DNA from: Clostridiales bacterium
GTDB lineage: Bacteria; Bacillota; Clostridia; Saccharofermentanales; Saccharofermentanaceae
Length of the DNA stretch: 54,049 nt
Direction of reading: 5' to 3'
NCBI GenBank assembly: GCA_017478485.1
Contig: JAFVDI010000022.1
Span: 1-54,049, forward strand
The position numbers and the translations under genes were made by a program. This document shows, in pieces, positions 26,393-36,513 of this stretch. Every line of letters begins with the position of its first letter. Within the stretch, counting starts at the first letter, position 1. The notes below the pieces were generated by a model. The model searched no databases, was not told the DNA's origin, and was given only the letters and a program-made list of their open reading frames with translations.

Positions 26393-26947
26393 ATGAAAAA
26401 TACTATTAAAGAAGAAAAGAAATGCATTACCAAAAGAGAACTCAAAACAATGCTTATCACCAGACTTAATACTTTGCACAGTGATGTTAACAACAGAAAT
26501 GAAAAAGCAGAGAGCTATCTGTCAGAACTCAGGAAGACCAGAAATGAGAAACGCAAGGCTCTGATGGATATTTACGCAGGTGAGAATGCACCCGTCAAAG
26601 TTACTGATTACTCCGGCATTCCCAAGAAGGAATGCGACATGACAGGGGAGATGATTGATTTTTCACAGGGCTTTGATGATTACATAGCTTCTCTTGAGAA
26701 AGAATATGCCGATGCCAAGAGACGCCGGAATGAAGCTATCAAGCTTCTGACAATGCTGATGACTCTAAAGACACCTTATTCCATGATCTTATATCTGAGG
26801 TATTACAGAAGATTGTCTCCCAAAGATGCCTGCCGTCAGCTTCACATTGCAAGATCTACGCTCTTCAGGAAGCAAAATACGGCTTTGTCACTGCTTTCAG
26901 AATTGTATGCCGAGCGTAACGGAATAATCATCAAATCTGACAAATAA
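26393..26947 (+). CDS. Coiled-coil protein with C-terminal sigma-region-4-like HTH
   Basis: 184 residues. Charged helices typical of a coiled coil occupy about 25-60 and 95-120. The C-terminal part (about 128-172; ILYLRYYRRLSPKDACRQLH, then ARSTLFRKQNTALSLLSEL) has the helix-turn-helix pattern of sigma-70 region 4 and of phage ArpU/DUF1492-type late regulators. The frame opens at 26339, but the ATG at 26393 has AGAGGGA 6 nt upstream. It is divergent from lexA with a shared palindrome, which suggests SOS-linked expression. It may be a regulator of phage origin; no phage genes are adjacent. Confidence 0.6.
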   Translation: MKNTIKEEKKCITKRELKTMLITRLNTLHSDVNNRNEKAESYLSELRKTRNEKRKALMDIYAGENAPVKVTDYSGIPKKECDMTGEMIDFSQGFDDYIASLEKEYADAKRRRNEAIKLLTMLMTLKTPYSMILYLRYYRRLSPKDACRQLHIARSTLFRKQNTALSLLSELYAERNGIIIKSDK

Positions 26948-26960
26948 CGTTTCTTCTTTG

Positions 26961-26982
26961 ATTATTGCAATAATGTTATAAT
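26961..26982 (+). promoter_or_regulatory. Extended -10 promoter with adjoining palindrome
   Basis: TGT-TATAAT (26974-26982) forms an extended -10 box without a good -35. It is preceded by the perfect palindrome ATTATTGCAATAAT (26961-26974), a likely operator or small hairpin. It serves the gene at 27015. Confidence 0.5.
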
Positions 26983-27014
26983 AAGCAAATCAAATGAGAA
27001 AGGCGGCGTAATTC

Positions 27015-27488
27015 TTGAGCAGAACAAGCGACAGGAAGATCTCTGACATTATGTCTGATTTCTTGGGCGCTTCATGGCGTGCTACCGTCAGGCTTTTCAA
27101 GAGTATTCCGTCCAGGATCTTCGGGCGAATCAGGAAAGTATGGCGTGATTACCGTGACAGGCCGCCGCGCAAGGACATCAGCCGCGTTTATTTAGTTGTC
27201 GGATATACCACAAAGAAGTATGTGGAAGAAAGATACAACGCGGAACGCCGTATGATGATAATGAGGAGGGGACTTCTCGCGCTGATATTCTTCCTGTTGC
27301 TCTTTATTGTCTTAGACCGTTCGCTGTCGGCTTTCAATTACGGAGAAATCAAGCAGATGTTCGGATTCAGTTCATGGACTGAACTTTTGAAGAACGATCC
27401 GTTCTCCGAAAGAAAGGAAACGGCACCGACTGCTCCGGTTCAGCCTACAGCGGTTTCCACGACAGCTGAGAATAAAACAGAAACCTGA
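27015..27488 (+). CDS. Single-pass membrane protein of unknown function
   Basis: 157 residues. A basic, arginine-rich N-terminal half (about 1-85) precedes one membrane helix (about 86-104; LLALIFFLLLFIVL). A short tail rich in Thr, Pro and Val (TAPTAPVQPTAVSTTAE) lies outside by the positive-inside rule. The start is TTG at 27015, with AAAGGCGG 8 nt upstream. No family recognised. It is monocistronic, with its own promoter and a very strong terminator. The Thr/Pro tail resembles that of the larger membrane protein at 29287. Confidence 0.7.
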   Translation: MSRTSDRKISDIMSDFLGASWRATVRLFKSIPSRIFGRIRKVWRDYRDRPPRKDISRVYLVVGYTTKKYVEERYNAERRMMIMRRGLLALIFFLLLFIVLDRSLSAFNYGEIKQMFGFSSWTELLKNDPFSERKETAPTAPVQPTAVSTTAENKTET

Positions 27489-27489
27489 A

Positions 27490-27526
27490 AATGAAAGTTC
27501 GGACTTCCGAACTTTCATTTTTTAAT
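27490..27526 (+). terminator. Rho-independent terminator
   Basis: AATGAAAGTTCGG (27490-27502) pairs perfectly with CCGAACTTTCATT (27507-27519) around a 4-nt loop, followed by a T6 run. Confidence 0.92.
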
Positions 27527-27622
27527 TTCCTCTTGCATGGCTGAAATGCTTGTATTATTATTTATCCGTTATGGATTTCCCGAGTGCTGTTATACAGACC
27601 GAACAAACCCAAAAATGAATAA

Positions 27623-29041
<1,419 letters not shown>

Positions 29042-29065
29042 TCACCTGATAATTAATTGATTCAG

Positions 29066-29099
29066 ACCGCCTGTTCCGTCCTGGAGCAGGCGGTTTTTT
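29066..29099 (+). terminator. gdhA terminator
   Basis: ACCGCCTG (29066-29073) pairs with CAGGCGGT (29087-29094), with an inner TCC/GGA pairing, followed by a T-run. Confidence 0.9.
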
Positions 29100-29204
29100 A
29101 TGCAACGTATCCGTTAGGAGATTACTCAAATAATTACGGTTATGTTACTCAATTTAGGCAATTTGCCCATTTCTGCATAAATAAATAGTAAATATGCGAA
29201 GAGG

Positions 29205-29213
29205 TGATATAAT
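29205..29213 (+). promoter_or_regulatory. Extended -10 promoter
   Basis: TGA-TATAAT is an extended -10 element, with no convincing -35 box. It gives a leader of about 65 nt for the gene starting at 29287. Confidence 0.5.
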
Positions 29214-29286
29214 ACTACCGTTTTAAATAAATACAATGAGAAGTGCTGTCTGAAAGCGCTTGTTATATATTATCGGGAGTATTTTT

Positions 29287-31029
29287 ATGAGTAAAACAGT
29301 AGCAACCTGTATTGCTGAGACTAATCAGGAGCAGAATAAGCCGCAGGAGAATGTGTTCTTTTTGACGCTTTCACGTAAGATCGAAGACTTTCCGAATGAG
29401 TTTCTGAGAACGGCGCGTTCCACATCACCTATCCAGATATGCGCGATCTTTTCGACGATCGGACCTGATAACCTTTCTGCAGAACTCAACCTCGAACTTA
29501 ATGCGGAACTTGAGAAGATAGTGGCCGCAACGGCAAATCAGCCGGTTCTTGATTTTGAGTCATTTTCAAATCTCGTAGTCAATACGCTTAACGTAAGGGT
29601 ATTAAACTTCGGTATCAATAAGGGTAAGCAGTTCAAGACTTCCATGACCATGCTTGTCATCGAGGGCGATATCCTCCGCGTTATCCACCTCGGTATTACC
29701 AAGGCTGTCCTTTTCCGTGACAAGAAGATAATGGTACTTACCGAAGAGCAGACGGTAGCACACCGTTTTGCACAGATGGGTTCCATCGCGCCCGCTGACG
29801 AAAAGGACAATCCCGAGAACATGAACCTTACCCAGTATCTCGGCAAGATGCCTCAGGAAGGTGAACTCAAGCCTGATAAGAAGGTTCATCTCAAGCTTAA
29901 GGACAACGATGAGATCATTCTCATGGGTCTTGGTATTTCCAGGGAAATGCCTGCGCAGATGCGCAATTCGATCATTGTAAGACCCGAATCCACCGAGGAA
30001 AAGGCTAAGGCGATCATCAATGCAGCGGTCAATCACGGCATCAAGTCCGGCCTTACGATCATTGACCTGAAGGTTGAATCAACATTCCTGCTTCCCGGAG
30101 ATGCGGTTATCAGGACAAATCTGCAGAGTGACGGTGCTTTGGCACCTGCAGCTGAAGCTGCAACCGTTTCTGCGGCAAAGAGCGATTTTACGCCTTTCGA
30201 AATGGCAAAGGCAGAAGAAAACGCTGACGATACGATCAGTTTTGTTCCGGGCAAAGCACCTGTCCACGTTGATGAGGACGAGCCGGAAGAAGAGGAAGAG
30301 GGAGAAGAGCCACAGCGCGATAAGGCAAGCACAGGCAGGAAGATCGCTACGATCGCAATGCCGATCATCGTCTTTATCCTTTGTCTCATACTCGGTTTCG
30401 GAATTATGTTCCTTGTATTGAACATAAGGGATTTCATGGAAGCAAATGCTCCCGAGACAATGCCAAGCGCAGCTGTCGGAACTGCATATTACGCGTTGGA
30501 GGACAACACTCCCGTTTACTCAATGCCTACCCAGAACTCGACTGTCATCGCTGTTCTCAAGCGAGGTGAAGTAGTAACGCTTCAGCAGCCTGTAGATAAT
30601 AATTTCTCTAGAGTCGTTACTTCTAACAGCATGACGGGTTACTGCATTACTTCTCAGCTTACAACAGAAGATCCCGGCACTGCCGCTCCGAGCGAGAGTG
30701 CGACAGAGAGCAATCCTGATGCAACCGGCGAAACAGGTGAAGAGGGCGCAGCAAATCCTAATCCTACTGAAACGACCGAACCTACGGAAACAGAAGATGC
30801 AGCAGATCCTACGCCGACTCCCACACCTAAGCCTAAGAAGGCTACTTCTACTCCTACACCTAAGCCGACGGAGACTGATCCTGAGCCTGAAGAACCTACA
30901 CAGGCTCCCACAGAGAAGCCTACTGAAAAGCCTACTGAGGCTCCTACCGAAAAGCCTACTGAGAAGCCGACTGAAAAGCCTACGGAAAAACCGGCTGACA
31001 AGCCTGATGAAACAACTCCGGCAGAGTGA
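29287..31029 (+). CDS. Membrane-anchored degenerate PP2C-like protein with SH3-like and Pro/Thr-rich extracellular part
   Basis: 580 residues. The cytoplasmic part (about 1-270) follows the strand order of PP2C phosphatases (compare MTMLVIEGDILRVIHLGITK with ...VANVGDSRA). The metal-binding aspartates are gone: the DGMGG position reads STIGPD, GDSR reads GITK, and SDGL reads MGLG. An acidic linker (about 315-345) leads to one membrane helix (about 352-380). Outside lies a bacterial-SH3-like domain (about 395-460; YYALEDNTPVYSMPTQNSTV) and a tail of TPTPKP and EKPTEKPTE repeats, probably spanning or binding the cell wall. GGGAG lies 8 nt before the ATG; an upstream in-frame start at 29260 has no such site. 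It may sense rather than dephosphorylate. The PP2C relation is by eye and needs a structural search. Confidence 0.65.
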   Translation: MSKTVATCIAETNQEQNKPQENVFFLTLSRKIEDFPNEFLRTARSTSPIQICAIFSTIGPDNLSAELNLELNAELEKIVAATANQPVLDFESFSNLVVNTLNVRVLNFGINKGKQFKTSMTMLVIEGDILRVIHLGITKAVLFRDKKIMVLTEEQTVAHRFAQMGSIAPADEKDNPENMNLTQYLGKMPQEGELKPDKKVHLKLKDNDEIILMGLGISREMPAQMRNSIIVRPESTEEKAKAIINAAVNHGIKSGLTIIDLKVESTFLLPGDAVIRTNLQSDGALAPAAEAATVSAAKSDFTPFEMAKAEENADDTISFVPGKAPVHVDEDEPEEEEEGEEPQRDKASTGRKIATIAMPIIVFILCLILGFGIMFLVLNIRDFMEANAPETMPSAAVGTAYYALEDNTPVYSMPTQNSTVIAVLKRGEVVTLQQPVDNNFSRVVTSNSMTGYCITSQLTTEDPGTAAPSESATESNPDATGETGEEGAANPNPTETTEPTETEDAADPTPTPTPKPKKATSTPTPKPTETDPEPEEPTQAPTEKPTEKPTEAPTEKPTEKPTEKPTEKPADKPDETTPAE

Positions 31030-31056
31030 TCAGATCAGTGCTGAAGAGATAATTAA

Positions 31057-31095
31057 AACGGCGCCGCTATGAAACGGCGCCGTTATTATTTTATT
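31057..31095. terminator. Bidirectional terminator between convergent genes
   Basis: AACGGCGCCG (31057-31066) pairs with CGGCGCCGTT (31075-31084), has an 8-nt loop and AT-rich flanks with T-rich tracts on both sides. It ends the gene at 29287 and the minus-strand aspartokinase gene. Confidence 0.82.
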
Positions 31096-31111
31096 CAAGT
31101 TCTTTACAGTA

Positions 31112-32464
31112 TCAGTATCTGAAGAGTTCCTTATAGAGTACTCTTACGGCATATGAGCAGTAGGATTCTGATACACCGAACATCATGGAGATCTCGGATG
31201 CTCCCTGGTTAACGATCCTTAAGTTGATACCTGCGTTGGAAAGGGCAGAAGCGGCTCTTGCCATGATACCGACTGAATTTGCCATAGCTTCACCGACGAT
31301 CATTACGATAGCGAGATCGTGGTCAACGCTGACCTTTGCTCCGAGTTCATTCTCGATACGCTTAACGATGACAGCTTCCTTCTCGGGTGTGAAGTACTTC
31401 TTGCGGAGTACGATGGTGACCGTGTCGATTCCTGAAGGGATGTGGTCGATGGAGATCGCTTCATCAGAGAAGATCTGAAGGAGAGATGCAAGGAAACCGA
31501 CCTGACGGTTCATCATGTACTTGCTTACCGTAACGGTGCAGAAACCCTTGTCGCCCGCGATGCCGGTTACGAGTGAATCGTAGTGTGATCTCTTTGATAC
31601 GATCCATGTACCCTTTGCGGTAGGGTTGTTCGTATTCCTGATGTTAAGGGGAATGCCGCTCCTGAAAACAGGGTAGATGGCTTCTTCATGAAGGACGTTG
31701 AATCCTGCATAAGAAAGCTCGCGCATTTCGTCATAAGTGATCTCGGTGATCGGGAACGGGTTCTTTACGAGGTTGGGGTTGACTGCGAAAACGTTGTCAA
31801 CGTCTGTCCAGTTCTCGTAAACCTCGGCCTTGAGAGCAGCGGCAAGAATGGAACCCGTGATGTCGGATCCGCCTCTGGAGAAGGTGATGATCTCGTTCTC
31901 TTTGGAAACACCGTAGAAGCCGGGGAATACGAGGAGAGTCTCTGTCTCGTTTCCGAGCTTTGCTAGATTGTCATATGTCTCGTCAAGGATAACTGCCTTG
32001 CCGGCTTCGTCATGCTTAAGGTAAAGTCCGCATTCTGCAGGATTGCAGTATTTAGCCTTGTGGCCTTCTTTGGTCAGATAGTATGCTACGAGCCTTGCGC
32101 TGCAGTCTTCACCCATGGCCTTGACGGAATCGAGATATTTAACATCGTCCGTATAATCTGCAGATGCGATGTTGTTCAGTCTCTCGATGATGTCGGGCAT
32201 GACCTGCTCGATGTTGAGTTCATCGGCGATCTCTTCATAACGCGCGATGACCTTATCGAGTTCTGCCTGGTATGAATTGCCGCCCAAACGTGCTTTGGCG
32301 GTAGCGATGAGAAGGTCAGTGACCTTGATGTCATCCTTGGTGCGCTTTCCGGGCGCGGATACTACTATGACTCTGCGTTCCTCGTCTGAAAGGACGATGT
32401 TGCAGACTTTCTGTATCTGAAAAGCATTGGCAAGTGATGAGCCGCCGAATTTAGTGATCTTCAT
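31112..32464 (-). CDS. lysC: Aspartate kinase
   Basis: 450 residues. It phosphorylates aspartate as the first step to lysine, threonine and methionine. The amino-acid-kinase domain begins KFGGSSLANA (4-13) and contains FSRGGSDITGS; two ACT domains fill the last 140 residues and should mediate feedback inhibition. AAGGAG lies about 12 nt before the ATG. The gene stands alone, divergent from yqeG; a TATAAT for it lies at 32505-32500. I see no lysine riboswitch in the short leader, so control is probably allosteric. Confidence 0.92.
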   Translation of the reverse strand: MKITKFGGSSLANAFQIQKVCNIVLSDEERRVIVVSAPGKRTKDDIKVTDLLIATAKARLGGNSYQAELDKVIARYEEIADELNIEQVMPDIIERLNNIASADYTDDVKYLDSVKAMGEDCSARLVAYYLTKEGHKAKYCNPAECGLYLKHDEAGKAVILDETYDNLAKLGNETETLLVFPGFYGVSKENEIITFSRGGSDITGSILAAALKAEVYENWTDVDNVFAVNPNLVKNPFPITEITYDEMRELSYAGFNVLHEEAIYPVFRSGIPLNIRNTNNPTAKGTWIVSKRSHYDSLVTGIAGDKGFCTVTVSKYMMNRQVGFLASLLQIFSDEAISIDHIPSGIDTVTIVLRKKYFTPEKEAVIVKRIENELGAKVSVDHDLAIVMIVGEAMANSVGIMARAASALSNAGINLRIVNQGASEISMMFGVSESYCSYAVRVLYKELFRY

Positions 32465-32598
32465 AACGGGTATTGCTCCTTAAACTTTTTAAACAATACA
32501 TTATAATATCATAAATAGAACAATACTGATTGTTTACTTTTAAACTGTTTGACGATAGAATTTTCCGAGGTCGCAAACAACTTGATGGAACGGTTCTG

Positions 32599-33096
32599 AT
32601 GAATATTTTCAAAGCCATGAAACCCGAGAGGGTATATACAAACGCCAAGCAGATCCCCTGGGTCAGTCTTAAGAGCGAAGGGATAAATGTAGCTCTTCTT
32701 GATTTTGACAATACCCTGGGGCCTGATCACGCTACCGCACCGACGGAATTTTCGTTTGAGTGCGTTAAGGAGATACAGGAAGCAGGCATCAGGTGCTGCC
32801 TTGTATCAAATGCCAAGTCGGGGAGATCTGCAGGCATCGCAAAAGTGCTGGACATTCCATGTGTCACTTATGCGAGAAAACCTGAACCCATCGGTGTCAG
32901 AAGGGCACTTGATCTGATGAAGGCACAGCCCGGAGAAGCCGTGATGGTAGGCGATCAGATATTTACCGATGTCATCGCGGGAAATCTTGCCGGAGTCAGG
33001 ACTTTCATGGTCGAAAAGCTTTATCGCAAGGAGATCTGGTACGTTGCGGTAAAGAGGATCCCCGAAAAACTCGTCAGACTGATAGCCCGGTTCTGA
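32599..33096 (+). CDS. yqeG: YqeG-type HAD phosphatase
   Basis: 165 residues, HAD superfamily subfamily IIIA. The nucleophile motif is LLDFDNTL (D35, D37), the SNAK stretch is motif II and KPEP the lysine motif; [10 protein letters not shown] supplies the last acidic pair. The gene belongs to the YqeG family found throughout Firmicutes; family members elsewhere act as phosphatases, but the physiological substrate here is unknown. The frame opens 23 codons earlier at 32530, but only the ATG at 32599 gives the family N-terminus, and a GGAA ribosome site precedes it. The efp promoter lies just after its stop. Confidence 0.85.
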   Translation: MNIFKAMKPERVYTNAKQIPWVSLKSEGINVALLDFDNTLGPDHATAPTEFSFECVKEIQEAGIRCCLVSNAKSGRSAGIAKVLDIPCVTYARKPEPIGVRRALDLMKAQPGEAVMVGDQIFTDVIAGNLAGVRTFMVEKLYRKEIWYVAVKRIPEKLVRLIARF

Positions 33097-33103
33097 CAGA
33101 TAC

Positions 33104-33132
33104 TTGCAAGAAAACAGGCTTTCAAGTAAAAT
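33104..33132 (+). promoter_or_regulatory. Promoter of the efp operon
   Basis: TTGCAA (33104-33109), a 17-nt spacer and TAAAAT (33127-33132), about 45 nt before the efp start codon. Confidence 0.72.
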
Positions 33133-33176
33133 TACTTAGTTTAGCATTAATATATTTTATTAAAAGGAGTAAATGT

Positions 33177-33734
33177 ATGATCAGCGCAGGAGATTTCAGG
33201 AATGGTTTGTGTTTTGAGATGGACGGCCAGGTTTACCAGGTTGTCGAGTTTCAGCACGTTAAGCCGGGTAAGGGAGCAGCTTTCGTAAGAACAAAATACA
33301 AGAATGTTAAGACAGGTTCTGTTGTTGAAAGATCTTTCAATCCTAACGAGAAGTTCGAGCAGGCTCAGCTTGAGAGACGTGACATGCAGTACATCTATGC
33401 AGACGGCGATCTCTACTACTTCATGGATACAGATACCTATGAGCAGACACCTATCCACTCAGATAAGATCGGTGACGGCACAAAGTTCCTTAAGGAAGAG
33501 ATGATCTGCAAAGTTGTTTCCTACAAGGGTGACATCTTCCAGGTTGAGCTTCCTATCACAGTTGAGCTCGAGATCACTGAGTGCGAGCCCGGCGTAAGAG
33601 GCGATACCACCAACAACGCCAACAAGTATGCTACACTCGAGACAGGTGCTGTCGTTAAGGTTCCGCTCTTCGTTAACCAGGGTGAGAAGATCCGCGTTGA
33701 CACAAGAACGGGTGAGTACTTAGAGCGCGCATAA
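33177..33734 (+). CDS. efp: Elongation factor P
   Basis: 185 residues, three beta-barrel domains. It rescues ribosomes stalled at proline runs. The N-terminal loop carries the lysine of PGKGAAF that projects to the peptidyl centre and is the usual modification position. The last domain has the family signature [10 protein letters not shown] and ends REYLER-like (TGEYLERA). AAAAGGAG lies 8 nt before the ATG. It leads the operon running into nusB; its stop overlaps the next start (TAATG). Confidence 0.96.
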   Translation: MISAGDFRNGLCFEMDGQVYQVVEFQHVKPGKGAAFVRTKYKNVKTGSVVERSFNPNEKFEQAQLERRDMQYIYADGDLYYFMDTDTYEQTPIHSDKIGDGTKFLKEEMICKVVSYKGDIFQVELPITVELEITECEPGVRGDTTNNANKYATLETGAVVKVPLFVNQGEKIRVDTRTGEYLERA

Positions 33735-34102
33735 TGCCGGATAACTTCAGCCCGGAATCGATCAAGGGCGACCGCTCCATGACTCAGGGGTTCGTCGCGC
33801 AGTACGCCTCGGAAGCAGCGCTTCAGATCGACGGCGTAGTGTCACTTGTTCCTTCATTTGCCGTAGCCCTCAAGGAGAAGGCAGGCGTTGTACATGAAGG
33901 AAAGGGAGTCCGGGTTGTTTTCCATGATACCGACGACAGTACGGTATCGATAACCGTTTATCCGGTGATCAGTTACGGGAAGATAATCCCGGAGGTTGCC
34001 TGGCTGATACAGGAGAAGGTGAAGCACGACGTTGAGCGCTTCACCGGTCTCACGGTTGAAAGTGTGGACGTTTATGTCTGCGGGGTAAAGGAGAAAGAAT
34101 AA
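33734..34102 (+). CDS. Asp23/Gls24 (DUF322) family protein
   Basis: 122 residues forming one Asp23 domain: ...YASEAALQIDGVVSLVP at the start and VAWLIQEKVKHDVERFTGLT, then VESVDVYVCGV, at the end. Soluble Asp23 proteins gather at the membrane through AmaP in staphylococci and respond to envelope stress. In Bacillus the relative YqhY sits next to nusB, as here. It overlaps efp by one base and the next gene by one base. Confidence 0.85.
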   Translation: MPDNFSPESIKGDRSMTQGFVAQYASEAALQIDGVVSLVPSFAVALKEKAGVVHEGKGVRVVFHDTDDSTVSITVYPVISYGKIIPEVAWLIQEKVKHDVERFTGLTVESVDVYVCGVKEKE

Positions 34103-34656
34103 TGAATGGCTTTATAAGAGTCCTGATGTTTATCTATTCGGTCTTTATCGCGATCATATCGGTTGTGCTTTTGTATGCCCTGATCGATGACGGTATCTTC
34201 GCGGACATACTTTCACCGCTTTCTTCCGTTGTTACCGGACCCATAAGCAAATATATCTATCTTGCTGTCCTCATGCTGTTCTTCATTTCGTCGATCGTTT
34301 CGATCTCGAATTCGGTAACTTACGGCAGACTTAACAGGACAAGACTCAGAAAGACCGACATCGGTTCAGTAGATATCGGTGCAGACGCCATCGAGAGCAT
34401 CGCGCTCAATGCTGCTAAGTCTGCACAGGTCGGTATCAAGAGTGCAAGATGCCACGTTGCGCCTGCCAAGAACGGCGCGATCAAAGTAAACATTTCCTGT
34501 GAGCTCTACTCCAACGTAGAGATCCCTGCCTCAATGGCAAAGGTTCAGGAAAAGGTTAAGAAGGATATCGAGAGATATACCGGAATCGTAGTTGAAGCCG
34601 TCTATGTAAAGGTGGCAAAAGTAGAGGCTACTACTGCAAAGGTTGAGAGCAGGTAA
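34102..34656 (+). CDS. amaP: AmaP-like membrane protein with Asp23-type C-terminus
   Basis: 184 residues. Two membrane helices (about 5-27 and 50-72) are followed by a cytoplasmic domain with the Asp23-like end VQEKVKKDIERYTGIVVEAV. The known AmaP anchors Asp23 at the membrane, and the adjoining Asp23 gene fits that role. The start codon overlaps the previous stop (TAATG). Confidence 0.82.
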   Translation: MNGFIRVLMFIYSVFIAIISVVLLYALIDDGIFADILSPLSSVVTGPISKYIYLAVLMLFFISSIVSISNSVTYGRLNRTRLRKTDIGSVDIGADAIESIALNAAKSAQVGIKSARCHVAPAKNGAIKVNISCELYSNVEIPASMAKVQEKVKKDIERYTGIVVEAVYVKVAKVEATTAKVESR

Positions 34657-34659
34657 CAC

Positions 34660-34896
34660 ATGGAACGGTTCCTCTCCAAGCTTTTCGAAAAGATGCGCAA
34701 TTCGAAGGCGGGTACGGTATTCGCCTTCTTTTTCTTCGTTACCGGAGTCCTTTTGTGCATTTTCGGATTCTTTAAAACGCTATTTATAATTCTATTTACC
34801 GCGGTAGGATTCTTTGTAGGATCATTCCTTTTCAGCGATACGAGCAAATTCAAGAAATTCCTTGACCGTATCCTGCCGCCGGGGAGGGTAAGATGA
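34660..34896 (+). CDS. Small DUF2273-type membrane protein
   Basis: 78 residues with two membrane helices (about 18-37 and 41-58) joined by a tight GFFKT turn and a basic C-terminus. Proteins of this kind occur between amaP and nusB or near asp23 in many Firmicutes and are taken as part of the Asp23 membrane complex. It begins 3 nt after amaP and ends in an ATGA overlap with nusB. Confidence 0.78.
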   Translation: MERFLSKLFEKMRNSKAGTVFAFFFFVTGVLLCIFGFFKTLFIILFTAVGFFVGSFLFSDTSKFKKFLDRILPPGRVR

Positions 34897-35291
34897 GCAG
34901 AATTGAGACACGTGAGCACGCTATGGAGCTTCTTTTCCAGTGCTTTTTCAGGAATGACCCGGTTGCGGGCCAGATCGATCTGTTCAAGGAGAATAATCCC
35001 GATCTTGCAGGCGATGAGACATATTTCGTCGACATCGTTTACGGCGTTATCAACAAGCGCGATGAGATCGATTCTCTTTTCGAGCCATTCCTCAAGAAAT
35101 GGAAGCTTGACAGGCTTCCGCTGACAGACAGGATCATACTTGAGATCGCTGTCTATGAGATCGCAAATATCGAAGAGATACCGACCTCGGTTTCCATCAA
35201 CGAGGCTGTAAAGCTTGCCAAGAAATACGGCACAGACAATTCCGCATCATATATTAACGGCGTTTTGAGCTCTTTCGAAAAGAGCCTTTGA
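34893..35291 (+). CDS. nusB: Transcription antitermination factor NusB
   Basis: 132 residues, all-helical. It starts with the typical RIETREHAMELLFQCFF and has the conserved LTDRIILEIAVYEI and SVSINEAVKLAKKYG in the second half. With NusE it binds boxA RNA to promote rRNA transcription. ATGA overlap with the upstream gene; xseA starts 3 nt after its stop. Confidence 0.93.
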   Translation: MSRIETREHAMELLFQCFFRNDPVAGQIDLFKENNPDLAGDETYFVDIVYGVINKRDEIDSLFEPFLKKWKLDRLPLTDRIILEIAVYEIANIEEIPTSVSINEAVKLAKKYGTDNSASYINGVLSSFEKSL

Positions 35292-35294
35292 TAT

Positions 35295-36512
35295 ATGGTT
35301 GAATTCAAGTCTGTCAGCCAGCTTGACAACTATATCAAGAGCTACCTTACAGGCAGCGAGTATCTTTCTGATTTTTCAGTAACAGGCGAGATTTCCCAGT
35401 ACACCGTATCGTCAAGAGGTCATGCGTATTTTACGATCAAAGACCCTGATTCGGTAATGCCGTGCGTGATGTTCTCGAGATATTTCGCGTATGTTTCATT
35501 TACCCCTGCGATAGGCACCAAGGTGACAGTATCAGGCTGCATGGACTTTTACGCTCCCGGCGGAAAGCTTCAGATGCAGGTCCTGTCCATGAAAGAAGCC
35601 GGCAAAGGCGATCTTCACGAGCAGTATAAGCAATTGTTTGAAAGGCTTTCGAAGGAAGGGCTTTTCGATCCCGAACATAAGAAGCCGCTGCCTGTCCTTC
35701 CCAAAAGGATAGGTGTGGTCACTTCCGCATCGGGCAGGGTTATTTCCGATATCGTAAACACGTTGAGAAAGAGAAATCCTTATTTTGATCTTCTCTTATA
35801 TCCTGCGAGCGTGCAGGGTGAGAATTGTCCTCCCGAGATCACGGCCGGCATCAATTACTTCAACGAAAAGAAGAACGTTGATGTAATCATCGTCGCAAGA
35901 GGCGGAGGTTCATATGAGGACCTTTTCGGATTCAACGACGAGAACATCGCAAGGGCGGTCTACGCGTGTGAGATCCCGGTTATTTCAGCCATCGGACATG
36001 AACCTGACTATACGATAATCGATTATGTCGCTGATCTGAGGGCAGCTACGCCTACGGCAGCAGCCGAGCAGGTCATGGCTTCCTATAATGACCAGAAGAA
36101 TATGGTGGATAACCTTGCTCTGACACTTGATATTGCAGTGAACCAGTATATTGGCGCGAAGAAGAGCCAGCTTGAAATGCTCAGGAACCATAAGGCGCTT
36201 CATACGCCCGCATTCTATGCCCAGAACCAGCTTACCGTGATAGAAGGTTACAGGACTAAGATGAAGAGCGCGATGGAAGCGAAGATTACAAAGCTTCAGT
36301 CTGATTATAAGAATATGCATGGTAAGCTCGAATCGCTTAACCCTACAAACGTCCTCAAAAGAGGATATTCATATGTCAGCGGTGCCGACGGAAAAGCCGT
36401 GGAATCGGCATCTTCGCTCAAGAAGGGCGATGTGATAGGAATAGTCTTTGCCGATGGAAAGGCAACAGGTACGATTACAGATACTTCATTTGATGACAGG
36501 AGGTCTTCATAA
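35295..36512 (+). CDS. xseA: Exodeoxyribonuclease VII large subunit
   Basis: 405 residues. The N-terminal OB fold (VTGEISQYTVSSRGHAYFTI) is followed by the catalytic region with GVVTSASGRVISDI, VIIVARGGGSYEDLFGFND and ISAIGHEPDYTIIDYVADL, and then a coiled coil. It degrades single-stranded DNA together with XseB. It starts 3 nt after nusB and is followed by xseB 1 nt after its stop. Confidence 0.95.
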   Translation: MVEFKSVSQLDNYIKSYLTGSEYLSDFSVTGEISQYTVSSRGHAYFTIKDPDSVMPCVMFSRYFAYVSFTPAIGTKVTVSGCMDFYAPGGKLQMQVLSMKEAGKGDLHEQYKQLFERLSKEGLFDPEHKKPLPVLPKRIGVVTSASGRVISDIVNTLRKRNPYFDLLLYPASVQGENCPPEITAGINYFNEKKNVDVIIVARGGGSYEDLFGFNDENIARAVYACEIPVISAIGHEPDYTIIDYVADLRAATPTAAAEQVMASYNDQKNMVDNLALTLDIAVNQYIGAKKSQLEMLRNHKALHTPAFYAQNQLTVIEGYRTKMKSAMEAKITKLQSDYKNMHGKLESLNPTNVLKRGYSYVSGADGKAVESASSLKKGDVIGIVFADGKATGTITDTSFDDRRSS

Positions 36513-36513
36513 T

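Noticed and set aside
30880..31020. CRISPR-like short repeats
   Set aside because: They are in-frame codon repeats (EKPTEKPTE) of a protein tail, with no spacers. The same applies to 1600-1700 and 52090-52350.
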